64,000 nt of DNA from Bacteroidota bacterium (GTDB lineage: Bacteria > Bacteroidota > Bacteroidia > Sphingobacteriales > Sphingobacteriaceae). Of this stretch, positions 17,704 to 27,725 are shown piece by piece. The stretch's first letter is position 1; each line of letters begins with the position of its first letter. The stretch lies in NCBI GenBank assembly GCA_013287375.1, contig JABDDX010000002.1, positions 1-64,000 of the forward strand, given 5' to 3'. The notes beneath the pieces were generated by a model. It worked only from the letters and a program-made list of their open reading frames with translations, had not been told where the DNA came from and made no database searches. Made by a program: the position numbers and the translations under genes.

Positions 17704-20081
17704 TTCCAGTCAAGTATTTCAGGCATATCCTTGCCATGGGTACCGATATAATGTTTATGTTCAATTAATTTGTTCTGTAATAATTGTTTAAGGTAAACCC
17801 CTTTAGTGCCGGTTTGGGGTAAACGGTCAATTACATCTATAACCAGGTGGAACCTGTCCATTTCGTTTAATACGGTCATGTCAAATGAAGTGGTGATAGT
17901 TCCTTCTTCTTTATAACCACGCACATGCATATTGACATTGTTCGCCCGGTTATAAGTTAATCGATGTACCAGGTAGGGATAACCATGAAAGGCAAAAACA
18001 ACCGGTTTATCAGTAGTAAATAGTGCATTATAATCGACGTCTGTTAGCCCGTGCGTATGTTCGGTGCTTTTTTCCAGTTTAAAGAGATCGACCACATTAA
18101 TTACCCTGATCCTGATCTCCGGCAAATGCTCTCTTAGAATGGAAACAGCGGCCAGGATTTCTAAAGTAGGTACGTCGCCGCTACAACCCATGATTACATC
18201 AGGTTCCTGTTCCTGGTCGTTACTGGCAAAGTTCCAGATGCCGATCCCGCGTGTACAATGCTCAACCGCTTCATCCATAGTCAGCCATTGTGGTGCCGGA
18301 TGTTTACCGGCGACAATCACGTTTACATAATGATAGCTGCGCAGGCAATGATCCATGACCGATAACAGGCAGTTGGCATCCGGCGGCAAGTAAACGCGCA
18401 CGATGGTAGCCTTTTTATTGACAACATGGTCGATAAAGCCCGGATCCTGGTGCGTAAAGCCGTTATGATCCTGTCGCCAAACCGTCGAGGTTAACAATAT
18501 GTTCAACGAAGCAATTCTTCTTCTCCAGGGTAATTCCGCGCTCGCCTTTAGCCATTTGGCATGCTGGTTAAACATGGAATCGATGATATGAATAAAGGCT
18601 TCGTAGCAGTTAAATAAGCCATGCCTGCCAGTAAGTAGGTAGCCTTCCAGCCAGCCTTCGCATTGGTGCTCGCTCAGCATTTCCATAATGCTGCCATCTG
18701 CGGCAAGAAATTCATCATGCTCGACAATGGGGGCTATCCATTGCCGGTTCGAAGCTTCAAAAATAATATCCAGCCGGTTAGATACCGTTTCATCGGGCCC
18801 AAAGATCCTGAAGTTGCGGTCTTGCTGGTTTTCCTTTATCACATCTCGAAGAAAACGGCCGGAGACATAAGTGTCACCCTCGCCGTCAGCCCCTGGTTGA
18901 TCAACAACGACAGCATAGTTCCGAAAATCAGGCAAACGGAGGTCATGTAAAAGCTGGCCACCATTGGTGTGTAGGTTTGCGCCCATCCGACTTTCGCCTT
19001 TCGGCGCAAGTTCCTGGAGTTCAGGTATGAGCTTGCCGGTTTCATCAAACAGTTCTTCCGGTTTATAACTCTTCATCCAGTTTTCCAGCATGACTAAATG
19101 CTCGGGCGGGGTACTTGCAGAAACAGCCAAAGGGATTTGATGCGCCCTGAAATTACCTTCAATTTTATAACCGTCAACCTCTTTTGGGCCCGTCCAGCCT
19201 TTTGGCGATTTCAATACGATCATTGGCCAACGCGGGCGACTGGTATCCTCTTTAGCCACAGTATCACTTTTGATCTGGTGAATCTGCGTTATGACTTTAT
19301 CCAATGCGGCTGCCATCAATTGATGCATGAGTTCGGGTTCATCACCTGATACAAAATATGGGGTCCAGCCGTAACCTAAAAATAATTGTTCCAGTTCTTC
19401 CTGGCTGATACGCGCTAATACCGTAGGATTGGATATTTTGTAACCATTTAAATGCAGTATAGGTAAAACCACGCCGTCAGTTATTGGATTTAGAAACTTG
19501 TTTGAATGCCAGGCGGTTGCCAGTGGCCCTGTTTCCGCTTCCCCATCGCCTACTACACATGCGGCTATTAATCCGGGGTTATCCAAAACAGCACCAAAAG
19601 CATGGCTTAATGAATAGCCAAGTTCGCCGCCTTCATGAATAGAGCCGGGTGTTTGCGGCGAGGCATGACTGGAGATACCTCCCGGATAAGAAAACTGGGT
19701 AAATAATTTTTTTAATCCGTCCTCATCCTGGGTAATGTTTGGGTAAACTTCGGTATAAGTGCCCTCCAGGTAAGTGCTACCAACCACTGCGGGCCCACCA
19801 TGCCCGGGACCGGAAATGTAGAACATATCCAAGTCATATTGCTTGATCACGCGATTTAGGTGCGTATAAATAAAATTTTGCCCGGGCGTTGTCCCCCAAT
19901 GGCCCAGCAGCATATGCTTTACATGTTTCAGTTGCAATGGTTCTTTAAGCAACGGATTATCCCTTAAGTAAAGCTGCCCAACAGCTATATAATTGGCTGC
20001 GCGCCAGTAGGCATGCATTTTTTGCAGTAATTCCGGCGAAAGCGCTTCGCTTATACCGGCTGTTTCTTCAATTACGTTCAT
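17691..20081 (-). CDS. xfp: Phosphoketolase
   Basis: A 796-residue thiamine-diphosphate enzyme that splits xylulose 5-phosphate (and often fructose 6-phosphate) with phosphate into acetyl phosphate and a triose or tetrose phosphate. Length is typical. The family signatures are visible: '[19 protein letters not shown]', '[20 protein letters not shown]', the ThDP motif '[13 protein letters not shown]' near residue 175 and '[13 protein letters not shown]'. Acetate kinase lies directly upstream in the same operon and would turn the acetyl phosphate into acetate and ATP. No phosphotransacetylase is needed for that route. Confidence 0.96.
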   Translation of the reverse strand: MNVIEETAGISEALSPELLQKMHAYWRAANYIAVGQLYLRDNPLLKEPLQLKHVKHMLLGHWGTTPGQNFIYTHLNRVIKQYDLDMFYISGPGHGGPAVVGSTYLEGTYTEVYPNITQDEDGLKKLFTQFSYPGGISSHASPQTPGSIHEGGELGYSLSHAFGAVLDNPGLIAACVVGDGEAETGPLATAWHSNKFLNPITDGVVLPILHLNGYKISNPTVLARISQEELEQLFLGYGWTPYFVSGDEPELMHQLMAAALDKVITQIHQIKSDTVAKEDTSRPRWPMIVLKSPKGWTGPKEVDGYKIEGNFRAHQIPLAVSASTPPEHLVMLENWMKSYKPEELFDETGKLIPELQELAPKGESRMGANLHTNGGQLLHDLRLPDFRNYAVVVDQPGADGEGDTYVSGRFLRDVIKENQQDRNFRIFGPDETVSNRLDIIFEASNRQWIAPIVEHDEFLAADGSIMEMLSEHQCEGWLEGYLLTGRHGLFNCYEAFIHIIDSMFNQHAKWLKASAELPWRRRIASLNILLTSTVWRQDHNGFTHQDPGFIDHVVNKKATIVRVYLPPDANCLLSVMDHCLRSYHYVNVIVAGKHPAPQWLTMDEAVEHCTRGIGIWNFASNDQEQEPDVIMGCSGDVPTLEILAAVSILREHLPEIRIRVINVVDLFKLEKSTEHTHGLTDVDYNALFTTDKPVVFAFHGYPYLVHRLTYNRANNVNMHVRGYKEEGTITTSFDMTVLNEMDRFHLVIDVIDRLPQTGTKGVYLKQLLQNKLIEHKHYIGTHGKDMPEILDWKWQN

Positions 20082-20109
20082 AGGTGGTATTTTAATAGAA
20101 GTAAATAGT

Positions 20110-21261
20110 TTAAATATCGATCATATTGCTGACCAGTTCAGCGATCATCAATTCTTCGTTAGTAGGAATTACATAAACCGGTACCCGGCCTTTATTTTTT
20201 GATATGAGCAATGAATTTTTAGTATTTTCTCTGTTATTCAACTCAATCCCTAAAAAACCCAGTTCGCCGCATATTCTTGCTCTGATAGCTGCTGAGTGTT
20301 CACCGATGCCGCCTGAAAATACCAATGTGTCGATCCCGCCTAATGCTGCTGCAAAAGCACCGATCCATTTTCTTACCTGGTAACAGAAGTGATCAACAGC
20401 TTCTGCTGAATGAATGTCTTCATCTTCTTGTGACAACAGTACACTCATATCTCCATTCGTTCCTGATATTCCCAGCAAGCCGGATTGGTGATTAATAACC
20501 TGATCAAACTGCCTGGGCGAAAGTTTTTCGGTTTTTATCATGATCCAGGCAACTCCCGGGTCAATGTCTCCCGAACGGGTGCTCATTGGAATTCCGCCGG
20601 CAGGAGTGAAGCCCATACTGGTATCCACACTCTTTCCCTTATATACGGCAGCTAAGCTGGCCCCATTTCCTAAATGCGCTAAAATAACCCGGCCATGGGC
20701 TGTTTTTTTCCCTGCCAGATGTTCTAATTCTTTGATCAAATATTGATAGGACAAACCATGGAATCCATACTTCCGAATTCCCTGTTTTTCAAAACGACGG
20801 GGAATTGGCAGTAATTGCGCGATTCTTGGTATAGTTTGATGAAATGCTGTGTCGAAACATGCGAACTGCTTTATTTGAGGATAATGTATTTTGAACGCTT
20901 CAATTAATTTGATCTCGGTAGGTAGATGATCCGGATCATAGAGAATAATGGATTTTAATTCTTTTAGTAGATCATTGGTAATGAGGCAGGTTTTAATCTG
21001 CTGCATACCATGAACAATGCGATGACCTATAGCATTTATTTTCGATGTACTTGTGTTTTCATTGATCCATGTAACCAGGCAGGAGACTGCCGAGGGCAAA
21101 TCATTAGCATTGCAGGGCAAATTGATATTATCGACGATAAATTTGGTATCACTTGAACCTATACCATTGATCTGCCCAAAATGTACTCTTTTTAACGTAG
21201 GTATGGTTTGGTACAAAGCAAATTTAATGCTGGAGGACCCGCCGTTAATTGTCAAAATCAT
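20110..21261 (-). CDS. ackA: Acetate kinase
   Basis: A 383-residue ASKHA-fold kinase that makes ATP and acetate from acetyl phosphate. Motifs include the N-terminal '[15 protein letters not shown]', '[10 protein letters not shown]', '[13 protein letters not shown]', '[12 protein letters not shown]' and '[13 protein letters not shown]'. Length is slightly below the usual 395-400. It is 28 bp upstream of phosphoketolase on the same strand, which points to the sugar-phosphate route to acetate. A 260-bp gap upstream should hold the promoter. Confidence 0.95.
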   Translation of the reverse strand: MILTINGGSSSIKFALYQTIPTLKRVHFGQINGIGSSDTKFIVDNINLPCNANDLPSAVSCLVTWINENTSTSKINAIGHRIVHGMQQIKTCLITNDLLKELKSIILYDPDHLPTEIKLIEAFKIHYPQIKQFACFDTAFHQTIPRIAQLLPIPRRFEKQGIRKYGFHGLSYQYLIKELEHLAGKKTAHGRVILAHLGNGASLAAVYKGKSVDTSMGFTPAGGIPMSTRSGDIDPGVAWIMIKTEKLSPRQFDQVINHQSGLLGISGTNGDMSVLLSQEDEDIHSAEAVDHFCYQVRKWIGAFAAALGGIDTLVFSGGIGEHSAAIRARICGELGFLGIELNNRENTKNSLLISKNKGRVPVYVIPTNEELMIAELVSNMIDI

Positions 21262-21524
21262 GGTAGTGGTTTATCTGGCGGAGGTAAGAAGTATAGTTGC
21301 GTTGTTTCATAGCTGGATCGTGTTAAAAAATGAAAGTAAAAGCTAAAATTACCGGTAGCAAATGGTGGTAGATGCCGTGTAAATGATATAAAAAGAAGGT
21401 ATTTCTTATTCCCTTCCTTTTGAGTAAAAACAGGTTGCTGATTGTACCTGTCTTTGATGTAGTCTATTTTGTAACTGCCCGGTAATTGAATTGTTTTAGT
21501 GAGGCTGGATTAAATATTTATTAC

Positions 21525-22028
21525 TCACCCTGTTAATCCTAATCGTCCCAACCAAATGCCTAAAAGAAAAACAATTCCTCCGCCGAAAATAACCTGCAGT
21601 ACTGTTGACCAGAACGAAGATCTCATGAACTTATATCTGATCATGGCAATGGTTATCAATTCAACCACCACCACCATATAGGCCAGGTGCAAAGCATTGT
21701 TTAGATTCCCAATCAAAAATGGAAGTGTATGCAACATGCCGCCTATGGCGGTAGCAAACCCGGTAATCATCCCCCTGTAAACCGGGTTTCCGCGGCCGGT
21801 TACTTCGCCGTCGTCAGATAAAGCTTCCGCCAGTCCCATGCTGATACCTGCACCAATCGCAGCAGCAAGCCCAACCAGAAAAGCCTTATGGCTCTGATTA
21901 GTCAGGCCTGCAGCTGCAAATAGGGGTGCCAGTGTTGATACCGAACCATCCATTAAGCCAAGAAGTGCCGGTTGAACTTTTTGCAACACATATCGTGCGG
22001 CATTTTCTTTTATTGTTCTTCTTTGCAA
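21525..22028 (-). CDS. VIT1/CCC1-like membrane protein
   Basis: A 167-residue membrane protein with about four or five hydrophobic segments. '[20 protein letters not shown]' and '[20 protein letters not shown]' match the first helices of the VIT1/CCC1 iron-manganese transporter family. The family usually has about 230 residues with an extra cytoplasmic metal-binding loop, so this is a short version. The start is probably TTG at 22028; there is no ATG between it and the upstream stop. It lies 18 bp after the aldehyde dehydrogenase stop on the same strand. Confidence 0.72.
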   Translation of the reverse strand: MQRRTIKENAARYVLQKVQPALLGLMDGSVSTLAPLFAAAGLTNQSHKAFLVGLAAAIGAGISMGLAEALSDDGEVTGRGNPVYRGMITGFATAIGGMLHTLPFLIGNLNNALHLAYMVVVVELITIAMIRYKFMRSSFWSTVLQVIFGGGIVFLLGIWLGRLGLTG

Positions 22029-22046
22029 TCTTTTGGGCGTTAAATT

Positions 22047-23429
22047 TTAAAACGGGTCGGCATATTCGCTAAATCTGATCAGCTTTTTATTGACAAATTC
22101 TTCAACCCCAAGACTTGACAATTCGCGTCCATATCCGGAGCGTTTTGTTCCGCCAAAAGGAAGATCCGGCTGTGTCCAGGTTGGGTGATTGATAAACACC
22201 ATACCGGTATCAATCAGCGAGGCTACATATTCTCCCCTTTTTTTATCAGCTGTGAATACGGAGCCACCGAGACCAAAAGGTGAATCATTCGCTAGTTTTA
22301 TAGCTTCCGCTTCATTCTTAACGCGATAAAAAGAAGCAACCGGGCCAAACAGCTCTTCGTGGTAGGCTGCCATACCGGGCTTAATATCAGTTAATATAGT
22401 GGCTTCTATAAATGCACCCGGACGGTCAATACGGTTGCCGCCAAGGATAACCTTCGCACCTGCATCAACAGAACGCTGTACCTGGTCGGCAAGCTGTACC
22501 GCTGCGCCTTCGCTGCTCAACGGCCCAAGTTCTGTATCGCTGTCCATTGGATCGCCTACTTTCAAACCTGTTAATTTAGTTTTGAACTTCGCTAAGAATT
22601 CATCCGCGATAGCGTCTACCACGATAAATCTTTTAGCAGCCACGCAGCATTGGCCGGTATTGTTCATTCTCCCGATAACTGCCCAGGCCACTGCCTGATC
22701 AATATCCGCATCTTCTAAAACAATGAATGCATCGCTGCCTCCCAATTCTAATACCGATTTTTTTAACGCTTTCCCAGCCGCGGCTGCAAGGCTTGCACCC
22801 GCCAATTCGCTGCCTGTAAGAGAAACGCCTTTGATACGTTCATCGGCAATGTAGGCGGATACATTTCCCCCGGAAATAAACAAGTTGGTGTATAACCCTT
22901 TCGGTGCACCCGCTTCGGTAAATATGTCTTCAATGGCCTGGGCACATTGCGGTACGTTAGATGCATGTTTCACGAGCACTACGTTCCCGATCATAATATT
23001 GGGAGCCGCAAAACGCGCTACCTGGTAAAACGGGAAGTTCCATGGTTCCACACCAAGTAAAACACCAATCGGGCTCTTCTTAATGTAGGCTTCTCCAAAT
23101 TCCGGGTTTAATTGCTCATCAGCGAGGAACTTTTCCCCGTTAGTCGCATAATAGTCAATAATATCTGCGCTTAAGGCGATTTCACCTTCACTTTGTGCAT
23201 AAAGTTTACCCATTTCGAGCGTAATCAAGGCAGAGAGCTGTGCTGATTTGTTACGCATGATTTTTGCAACGCGGTGCAGTAATGCCGATTTTTCCGCAAA
23301 GGGCTTGCTGCGCCAGGTTTCGAAAATAGTTTCGGCTTGTGTTATCGCTGCGTTGATGACATCTGGTGTCATTTCGTCAAAAGATTTAACAACTTTATTG
23401 TTAAACGGATTAATAGTTTGAATACTCAT
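22047..23429 (-). CDS. NAD(P)-dependent aldehyde dehydrogenase, succinate-semialdehyde type
   Basis: A 460-residue ALDH-superfamily enzyme that oxidises an aldehyde to its acid. The catalytic cysteine lies in '[12 protein letters not shown]', the general base in '[12 protein letters not shown]', and the cofactor region is '[11 protein letters not shown]'. The overall pattern ('[15 protein letters not shown]' start, 460 residues, no long N-terminal extension) is close to GabD/Sad succinate-semialdehyde dehydrogenases. The true substrate is not shown by the sequence. It is transcribed toward the VIT1-like gene; a link to the fermentation genes is only positional. Confidence 0.88.
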   Translation of the reverse strand: MSIQTINPFNNKVVKSFDEMTPDVINAAITQAETIFETWRSKPFAEKSALLHRVAKIMRNKSAQLSALITLEMGKLYAQSEGEIALSADIIDYYATNGEKFLADEQLNPEFGEAYIKKSPIGVLLGVEPWNFPFYQVARFAAPNIMIGNVVLVKHASNVPQCAQAIEDIFTEAGAPKGLYTNLFISGGNVSAYIADERIKGVSLTGSELAGASLAAAAGKALKKSVLELGGSDAFIVLEDADIDQAVAWAVIGRMNNTGQCCVAAKRFIVVDAIADEFLAKFKTKLTGLKVGDPMDSDTELGPLSSEGAAVQLADQVQRSVDAGAKVILGGNRIDRPGAFIEATILTDIKPGMAAYHEELFGPVASFYRVKNEAEAIKLANDSPFGLGGSVFTADKKRGEYVASLIDTGMVFINHPTWTQPDLPFGGTKRSGYGRELSSLGVEEFVNKKLIRFSEYADPF

Positions 23430-23520
23430 AGTTAGTTTTGATAATTGATTTACAAGAATATTCTACTTGAATTATCGTAACAAATCTGCCCAATATATAC
23501 TGCCGGGAAAATGATGCCGA

Positions 23521-23940
23521 TCAGCTTTTATGATGATTACCATCAAATAAAAGCAACGTATGGATAGTATTAACTTCTGTTAGCTCGTTTAACTTCCCGG
23601 TTAGCTCAATCACAGCGAACTTTATTTTATCCAGATGAATAAATAATCTTTTTTTATCTAAGCGATCATAATACCGCTCGATCAATGAGGTTGACAATTG
23701 AATGCTGGTTAATCGGGAACGGCAATCATGGGATGCGGTGGAAAGGGACTGGGCTTTTTCTATGTTTAGAAGTTTTTCCTTTTCGAGCAGGCTGATGAAT
23801 CCGGCATCTTCCTTTTCCAGTACCTGGATCCGCGCCAGCAACACCACAGTTTTTTGATTAAAAGGTACGTGTGCTTTTCTTCTCTTCGGATCCTTGCACG
23901 TTTGCGTTCCTTTTTTCTGACTTTGGTGTGTTTCAGGCAC
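23521..23940 (-). CDS. Orphan histidine-kinase dimerisation (HisKA-like) domain protein
   Basis: A 139-residue protein from a GTG at 23940. The first 35 residues are basic and low-complexity; then a helical region leads to an H-box-like segment, 'LSTASHDCRSRLTSIQLSTS', and a second helix 'KIKFAVIELTGKLNELTEV'. This is the helical hairpin of a histidine-kinase dimerisation and phosphoacceptor domain. The ATP-binding domain that should follow is absent and the gene ends about ten residues later. It could be a kinase fragment or a stand-alone dimerisation or phosphoacceptor module. No response regulator is nearby. Confidence 0.6.
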   Translation of the reverse strand: MPETHQSQKKGTQTCKDPKRRKAHVPFNQKTVVLLARIQVLEKEDAGFISLLEKEKLLNIEKAQSLSTASHDCRSRLTSIQLSTSLIERYYDRLDKKRLFIHLDKIKFAVIELTGKLNELTEVNTIHTLLLFDGNHHKS

Positions 23941-23979
23941 GGTAAGATTAATTCAAACAACGATTATTTTATATGCGGC

Positions 23980-24156
23980 TTAACTTCGTTTGATCAGTTC
24001 CATCTCAATTATCTTTTTTCGTTCTTCGTATTCTTCCTTGCCTATCTCACCGGCAGCGAAACATTTGAGCAATACGTCAAGCGGGGAGTTTTTTCTATTG
24101 CGCTGCCCGGGGATGTTGTAGTGAACAGCAAATATCCATGCAAACCACCAACCCAT
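23980..24156 (-). CDS. Small SHOCT-domain membrane protein
   Basis: A 58-residue gene not listed in the ORF track; I translated it from the ATG at 24156 to the TAA at 23980. It begins with a tryptophan-rich hydrophobic stretch ('MGWWFAWIFAVHYNIPG') and ends with 'PLDVLLKCFAAGEIGKEEYE', a clear SHOCT (short C-terminal) domain. The frame is closed upstream by a stop six codons before the ATG. SHOCT proteins are small, often membrane-linked, and of unknown function. A near-perfect palindrome lies about 80 bp upstream. Confidence 0.75.
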   Translation of the reverse strand: MGWWFAWIFAVHYNIPGQRNRKNSPLDVLLKCFAAGEIGKEEYEERKKIIEMELIKRS

Positions 24157-24689
24157 CGGGTTTTCATACAGGAAATCTTAAATAAGCATCTCTCTTTTGC
24201 CTTGCACGACTTTACAGTCAGGAGCTGTCAGATTTAATTTGACAATTTTAAAATCGTCAAACTTGCCGTTATTAAAAAAAACTGTTTATAACGCAGTTTG
24301 GAGTTACCAATTCAAATAGTAGATAAACAGGGGGGATATTTTCCTTTAGTTAGGACAAGCCTCTTTTTTTCAAAATCAGAATAATATTCTAAGCTATTTT
24401 TGACAATATAGTCATTATACAATTTCTAATTGTACTTGATCCAATGCTATGATCGGAGCAAAAAGCACAGTCAAATACTATATTGATAAGTTAAAGGGGA
24501 TTTCGAACACCCAAAATGACCATTTCACAACATCTTAGAGGTTTTATAGAAGTACTTAGATTGGGTGTTGATCAGTATCAAAGTTTAGAACACCCGAATT
24601 TCATTTCCAAAATGTCGGTAATGATTTTAGGGTTAGCTATTTATAGGAATAAAAAAGGAGATGAAAAAAAGTTGTTCATCCCCTTAAGT
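24157..24689. other. Non-coding stretch between the SHOCT gene and tRNA-Arg
   Basis: This 533-bp gap is visibly AT-rich compared with the genes to its left. It contains the palindrome at 24238-24261 and no integrase or transposase remnant that I could recognise on either strand. A plus-strand frame at 24516 has a protein-like start but runs through the antisense of the tRNA, so I do not call it. If the left block is an island, this would be its right edge. Confidence 0.5.
24238..24261. promoter_or_regulatory. 24-bp palindrome upstream of the SHOCT gene
   Basis: TTTGACAATTTT and AAAATCGTCAAA pair with a single mismatch and no spacer. It lies 82 bp upstream of the SHOCT start codon on the minus strand. 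The TTTGAC/GTCAAA outer arms give the look of a dimeric regulator site. The regulator is unknown. Confidence 0.4.
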
Positions 24690-24760
24690 GCTCCCGACGA
24701 GATTCGAACTCATATCGATGGTACCGGAAACCATAATTCTATCCGTTGAACTACGGGAGC
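24690..24760 (-). tRNA. tRNA-Arg (anticodon CCG)
   Basis: The reverse complement folds as a tRNA: acceptor arms GCTCCCG and CGGGAGC, a D-arm, an anticodon stem ATGGT/ACCAT around loop TTCCGGT with anticodon CCG, a four-base variable loop and a T-arm with TTCGAAT. It reads CGG codons for arginine. No CCA is encoded. Its 3' end faces the low-oxygen gene block on the left, a common orientation for islands inserted at tRNA genes. Confidence 0.93.
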
Positions 24761-24860
24761 AGCGCTGCAAATATATAAATTGCTTTTAACCTAGCGCGGA
24801 AATACTATAGGTAAATTTTATCGGAACGGTATATAGCTTTATTAAAGATAATTAGTTCAA

Positions 24861-26315
24861 TTATTGAAAAGTAACCACCTTAGTTTCTTCCGGATTACCA
24901 TATAATAGCATCAGTTTATTATTATCGGCATTAAAAAACTGTGGGTAAAGCCTCAACCTGTCATAAGTAAAATCAAAATCTTTTACAAATGGCTGCGGGG
25001 CTTCCATTAGGCCGTTGTTGTTTACAGCCACAGCAACAGCAAGTTTGTGGTTACGACGATATATATCATCAACATATTTACCACACTGATCATTATATAC
25101 CAAAACCAGCTTATTGTTAATTATGCCAGAAGCAATCATTAAATCTTGATCGAAATTTTTTGCATTCCAGATACGAGGCGATGATACATCATATTTCCTG
25201 ATGCCATCCATCGCAAAACCGGTTACTAATACATCACCATGTTGATAATCATAAACAGGATCGGTCATATTTAATGTGCCCATACCTGTTGTTGTATTCT
25301 CTGCAGCGGTGGCTTTATATTGTTCACCTACTAAAAAGAATGTATCGCCGTTATATACAATGTTTCTGGCGGTTGCATTGGTTACGGGCTTATCAAACAT
25401 AGATGTTTTCACCTCTGATGGTTTTGAAGAATTAAATATCCATGTACCAACCGATTTGGTATCACCCATTGAAAAAGACTCCTTCTTTTGCATGTAACCG
25501 GCAATCAGCAAATCGCCCGCAGGTGTTATTCTTGATATGTAATTGAAATTTTTAAGTCCAGCGTCTCCAATAGTTACAGGTGTTATTGTAGCAACTCCGC
25601 TTGATGAGTACTGATAGAGTATAGGATACTTGTATGATTTGTCGAAATCCGCAGCAACAATGTACAGATCACCTTTATCCGAAGCTAAAAAATCAGATAT
25701 ACGAATTTCTTTTCCATTAGCCGCCGTGAAACTGAATTGCCCTTTATTGATTACCTGCAACTGTTCGTCAAGAATGTAAAAACTAAATTGGTTCGGCTGG
25801 CCTTTTTCGTAGGGAGACTTACCAATTACGGCAACGTGTTTTTTATCGGGAGTTAATGCCGAGTACCAATCGCCTGCATTCGACCATTTTGTATAATCCA
25901 TACTGGCAATAGGCAATTCTTCGGTACCTATATTTCCATACTGATCAATTACACGGGCGGTGAATGCGTTTTTGCCATCGGCTTTTGTGCGATGCTGTAC
26001 GAAAAGCAAAGGGGTGTACCCAACAACCAACAGGTTTTTAACATCATAGGAGTTATTCATCGTTCCCATGCTCAGGCTGATATCTTTAGTTATAACGATG
26101 TTGCCCGCTTTATCAGTAATAATAAGGTTGTTTATCTTTTGGAAATTATCGGTATGGCAGCTGACAAAGTAATTGTTATTGGGGCTGCTGAAAGAAGTAA
26201 AAACAGGCTGTTTAACCATTTCAATGGCAGCGTTGTTGTTTCCCTGGGTAACTCTTATTTGCCCAAAGCTGTTAATACTTGTAGCGAGAACCAATAAAAG
26301 GAATAAATATTTCAT
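24861..26315 (-). CDS. Secreted protein of unknown function
   Basis: A 484-residue protein with a clear signal peptide ('MKYLFLLLVLATSINSFGQ', cleavage likely after the Gly or Gln near residue 19). The mature part is rich in short beta-strand repeats with Asp, Gly and aromatic residues, such as 'GDLYIVAADFDKSYKYPILY', 'DTFFLVGEQY' and 'NKLVLVYNDQ', consistent with a beta-propeller. I recognise no catalytic motif, sorting tail or lipobox. It is downstream of ychF on the same strand, with an inverted repeat between them, and is probably transcribed alone. Confidence 0.7.
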   Translation of the reverse strand: MKYLFLLLVLATSINSFGQIRVTQGNNNAAIEMVKQPVFTSFSSPNNNYFVSCHTDNFQKINNLIITDKAGNIVITKDISLSMGTMNNSYDVKNLLVVGYTPLLFVQHRTKADGKNAFTARVIDQYGNIGTEELPIASMDYTKWSNAGDWYSALTPDKKHVAVIGKSPYEKGQPNQFSFYILDEQLQVINKGQFSFTAANGKEIRISDFLASDKGDLYIVAADFDKSYKYPILYQYSSSGVATITPVTIGDAGLKNFNYISRITPAGDLLIAGYMQKKESFSMGDTKSVGTWIFNSSKPSEVKTSMFDKPVTNATARNIVYNGDTFFLVGEQYKATAAENTTTGMGTLNMTDPVYDYQHGDVLVTGFAMDGIRKYDVSSPRIWNAKNFDQDLMIASGIINNKLVLVYNDQCGKYVDDIYRRNHKLAVAVAVNNNGLMEAPQPFVKDFDFTYDRLRLYPQFFNADNNKLMLLYGNPEETKVVTFQ

Positions 26316-26361
26316 GAGTTTAGGTTTAGTTGTTTTTTTATTGTCGGTTTAAGTTTCTGCA

Positions 26362-26396
26362 ATGTACATCAAAATTGTCTCAATTTTGATGTACAT
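26362..26396. repeat. Perfect 16-bp inverted repeat downstream of ychF
   Basis: ATGTACATCAAAATTG and CAATTTTGATGTACAT pair perfectly around a 3-base loop. It starts 10 bp after the ychF stop (read on the minus strand). There is no T-tract on either side, so it is a weak terminator at best; it could be an mRNA-stabilising hairpin or an operator for the secreted-protein gene, whose start lies 47 bp further on. Confidence 0.6.
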
Positions 26397-26405
26397 ATGA
26401 TTAGC

Positions 26406-27509
26406 TTAAACGTTAAACCTGAAGTGCATAATGTCGCCATCTTCCACAACGTAGGTCTTACCTTCAACAGATAGTTTACCGTTTTCTTTAATAACAGTTT
26501 CTGATCCGTTGAATTTTACAAAATCTTCGTACTTAATTACTTCGGCACGTATAAATCCTTTTTCAAAGTCAGTATGAATTACACCTGCGGCTTGTGGTGC
26601 TGTAAAGCCTTTAGTGATAGTCCATGCACGAACTTCCTGCACACCGGCAGTAAAGTAAGTAGCCAGGTTAAGCAAGCTGTAGGCCGATTTAATCAGTTTA
26701 TTTACACCTGATTCAGTTAAACCCAAATCATCCAAAAACATCTGACGCTCTTCGTATGATTCTAGTTCAGCTATTTCAGATTCGATCTGTGCTGAGATGA
26801 CCAGCACCTGGGCATTTTCGTCCTTCACGGCTTCTTTAACACGATCAACATACGCATTGCCAGTATTTACATCGCCTTCGGCAACATTACAAACGTACAT
26901 TACCGGTTTGGCTGTTAATAACCATATGTCGGCAATATATTCCTGATCCTCTTCGGCAACTGGTGCTGTACGGGCGGATTTGCCAGAGAGTAAATGGTTT
27001 TTGTATATGGTTAAAACATCAAAAGTTTTTTTTGCTTCCTTATCGTTACCAACTTTTGCTGCCTTCTCAACTTTCTGTATCTTCTTTTCTATCGAGTCCA
27101 GATCTTTTAATTGAAGTTCTGTATCAATGATCTCTTTATCGCGTATAGGATTAACCGAACCATCCACGTGTATCACATTATCATTATCAAAACAACGCAA
27201 TACGTGTATAATGGCATTGGTTGAGCGTATATTGGCTAAAAACTGGTTACCTAAACCTTCGCCTTTACTTGCACCTTTAACCAGGCCTGCTATATCAACA
27301 ATCTCAATAACATTGGGTACAATGCTTTTGGGATTTACTATTTCGGTTAATTTAGTCAGGCGCTCATCGGGCACGGTTATTACGCCAACATTCGGCTCAA
27401 TTGTACAAAAAGGAAAGTTTGCCGCCTGTGCTTTAGCGTTTGATAAGCTGTTAAAAAGTGTTGATTTACCCACGTTAGGCAAACCTACTATACCACATTG
27501 TAGTCCCAT
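26406..27509 (-). CDS. ychF: Redox-regulated ATPase YchF
   Basis: A 367-residue OBG-family P-loop protein that binds the ribosome and hydrolyses ATP, with a role in stress responses. The P-loop is 'GLPNVGKSTLFN' at residues 7-18, switch II is 'VDIAGLVKGASKGEGLGNQF', and the usual G4 NKxD motif is replaced, as in YchF. A coiled-coil insert lies near 135-170, and the C-terminal TGS domain ends in 'DGDIMHFRFNV'. Length is typical. It starts at an ATG, and a 216-bp gap upstream separates it from the DUF3276 gene. Confidence 0.96.
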   Translation of the reverse strand: MGLQCGIVGLPNVGKSTLFNSLSNAKAQAANFPFCTIEPNVGVITVPDERLTKLTEIVNPKSIVPNVIEIVDIAGLVKGASKGEGLGNQFLANIRSTNAIIHVLRCFDNDNVIHVDGSVNPIRDKEIIDTELQLKDLDSIEKKIQKVEKAAKVGNDKEAKKTFDVLTIYKNHLLSGKSARTAPVAEEDQEYIADIWLLTAKPVMYVCNVAEGDVNTGNAYVDRVKEAVKDENAQVLVISAQIESEIAELESYEERQMFLDDLGLTESGVNKLIKSAYSLLNLATYFTAGVQEVRAWTITKGFTAPQAAGVIHTDFEKGFIRAEVIKYEDFVKFNGSETVIKENGKLSVEGKTYVVEDGDIMHFRFNV

Positions 27510-27663
27510 ATTTTTATTTTAGTATCAAGTAGTTAGCATCAAGTATCAAAAATCCTAACTCTTATGTATTGTTATATTCTTTTCGGGCGCAAAGATAACA
27601 GAAAAAATCACCTTGTAATTTGAAAAATTAGGTGTATTAATTTGCTTTAGGCGTCGATGCAAA

Positions 27664-27696
27664 ATAAAAAACCTCCTGCCATTACAGCAGGAGGTT
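27664..27696 (-). terminator. Rho-independent terminator after the DUF3276 gene
   Basis: AACCTCCTGC (27670-27679) pairs with GCAGGAGGTT (27687-27696). On the minus strand the stem is followed by a TTTTTTATTTT tract. It lies about 30 bp past the DUF3276 stop. Confidence 0.85.
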
Positions 27697-27725
27697 ACAT
27701 AAATTATAATAAGTTTAGTTTGGGC

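Noticed and set aside
21429-21450. ACAGGT-N10-ACCTGT hairpin upstream of ackA
   Set aside because: The stem is only 6 bp, no T-tract or known site consensus follows, and it could occur by chance.
23854-24237. 127-residue plus-strand ORF
   Set aside because: It overlaps the SHOCT gene and kinase-fragment gene on the other strand, which have better protein character.
24516-24749. 77-residue plus-strand ORF next to the tRNA
   Set aside because: Its last third is the antisense of tRNA-Arg ('APDEIRTH...'), a frequent false call. The first part looks protein-like but I recognise no family.
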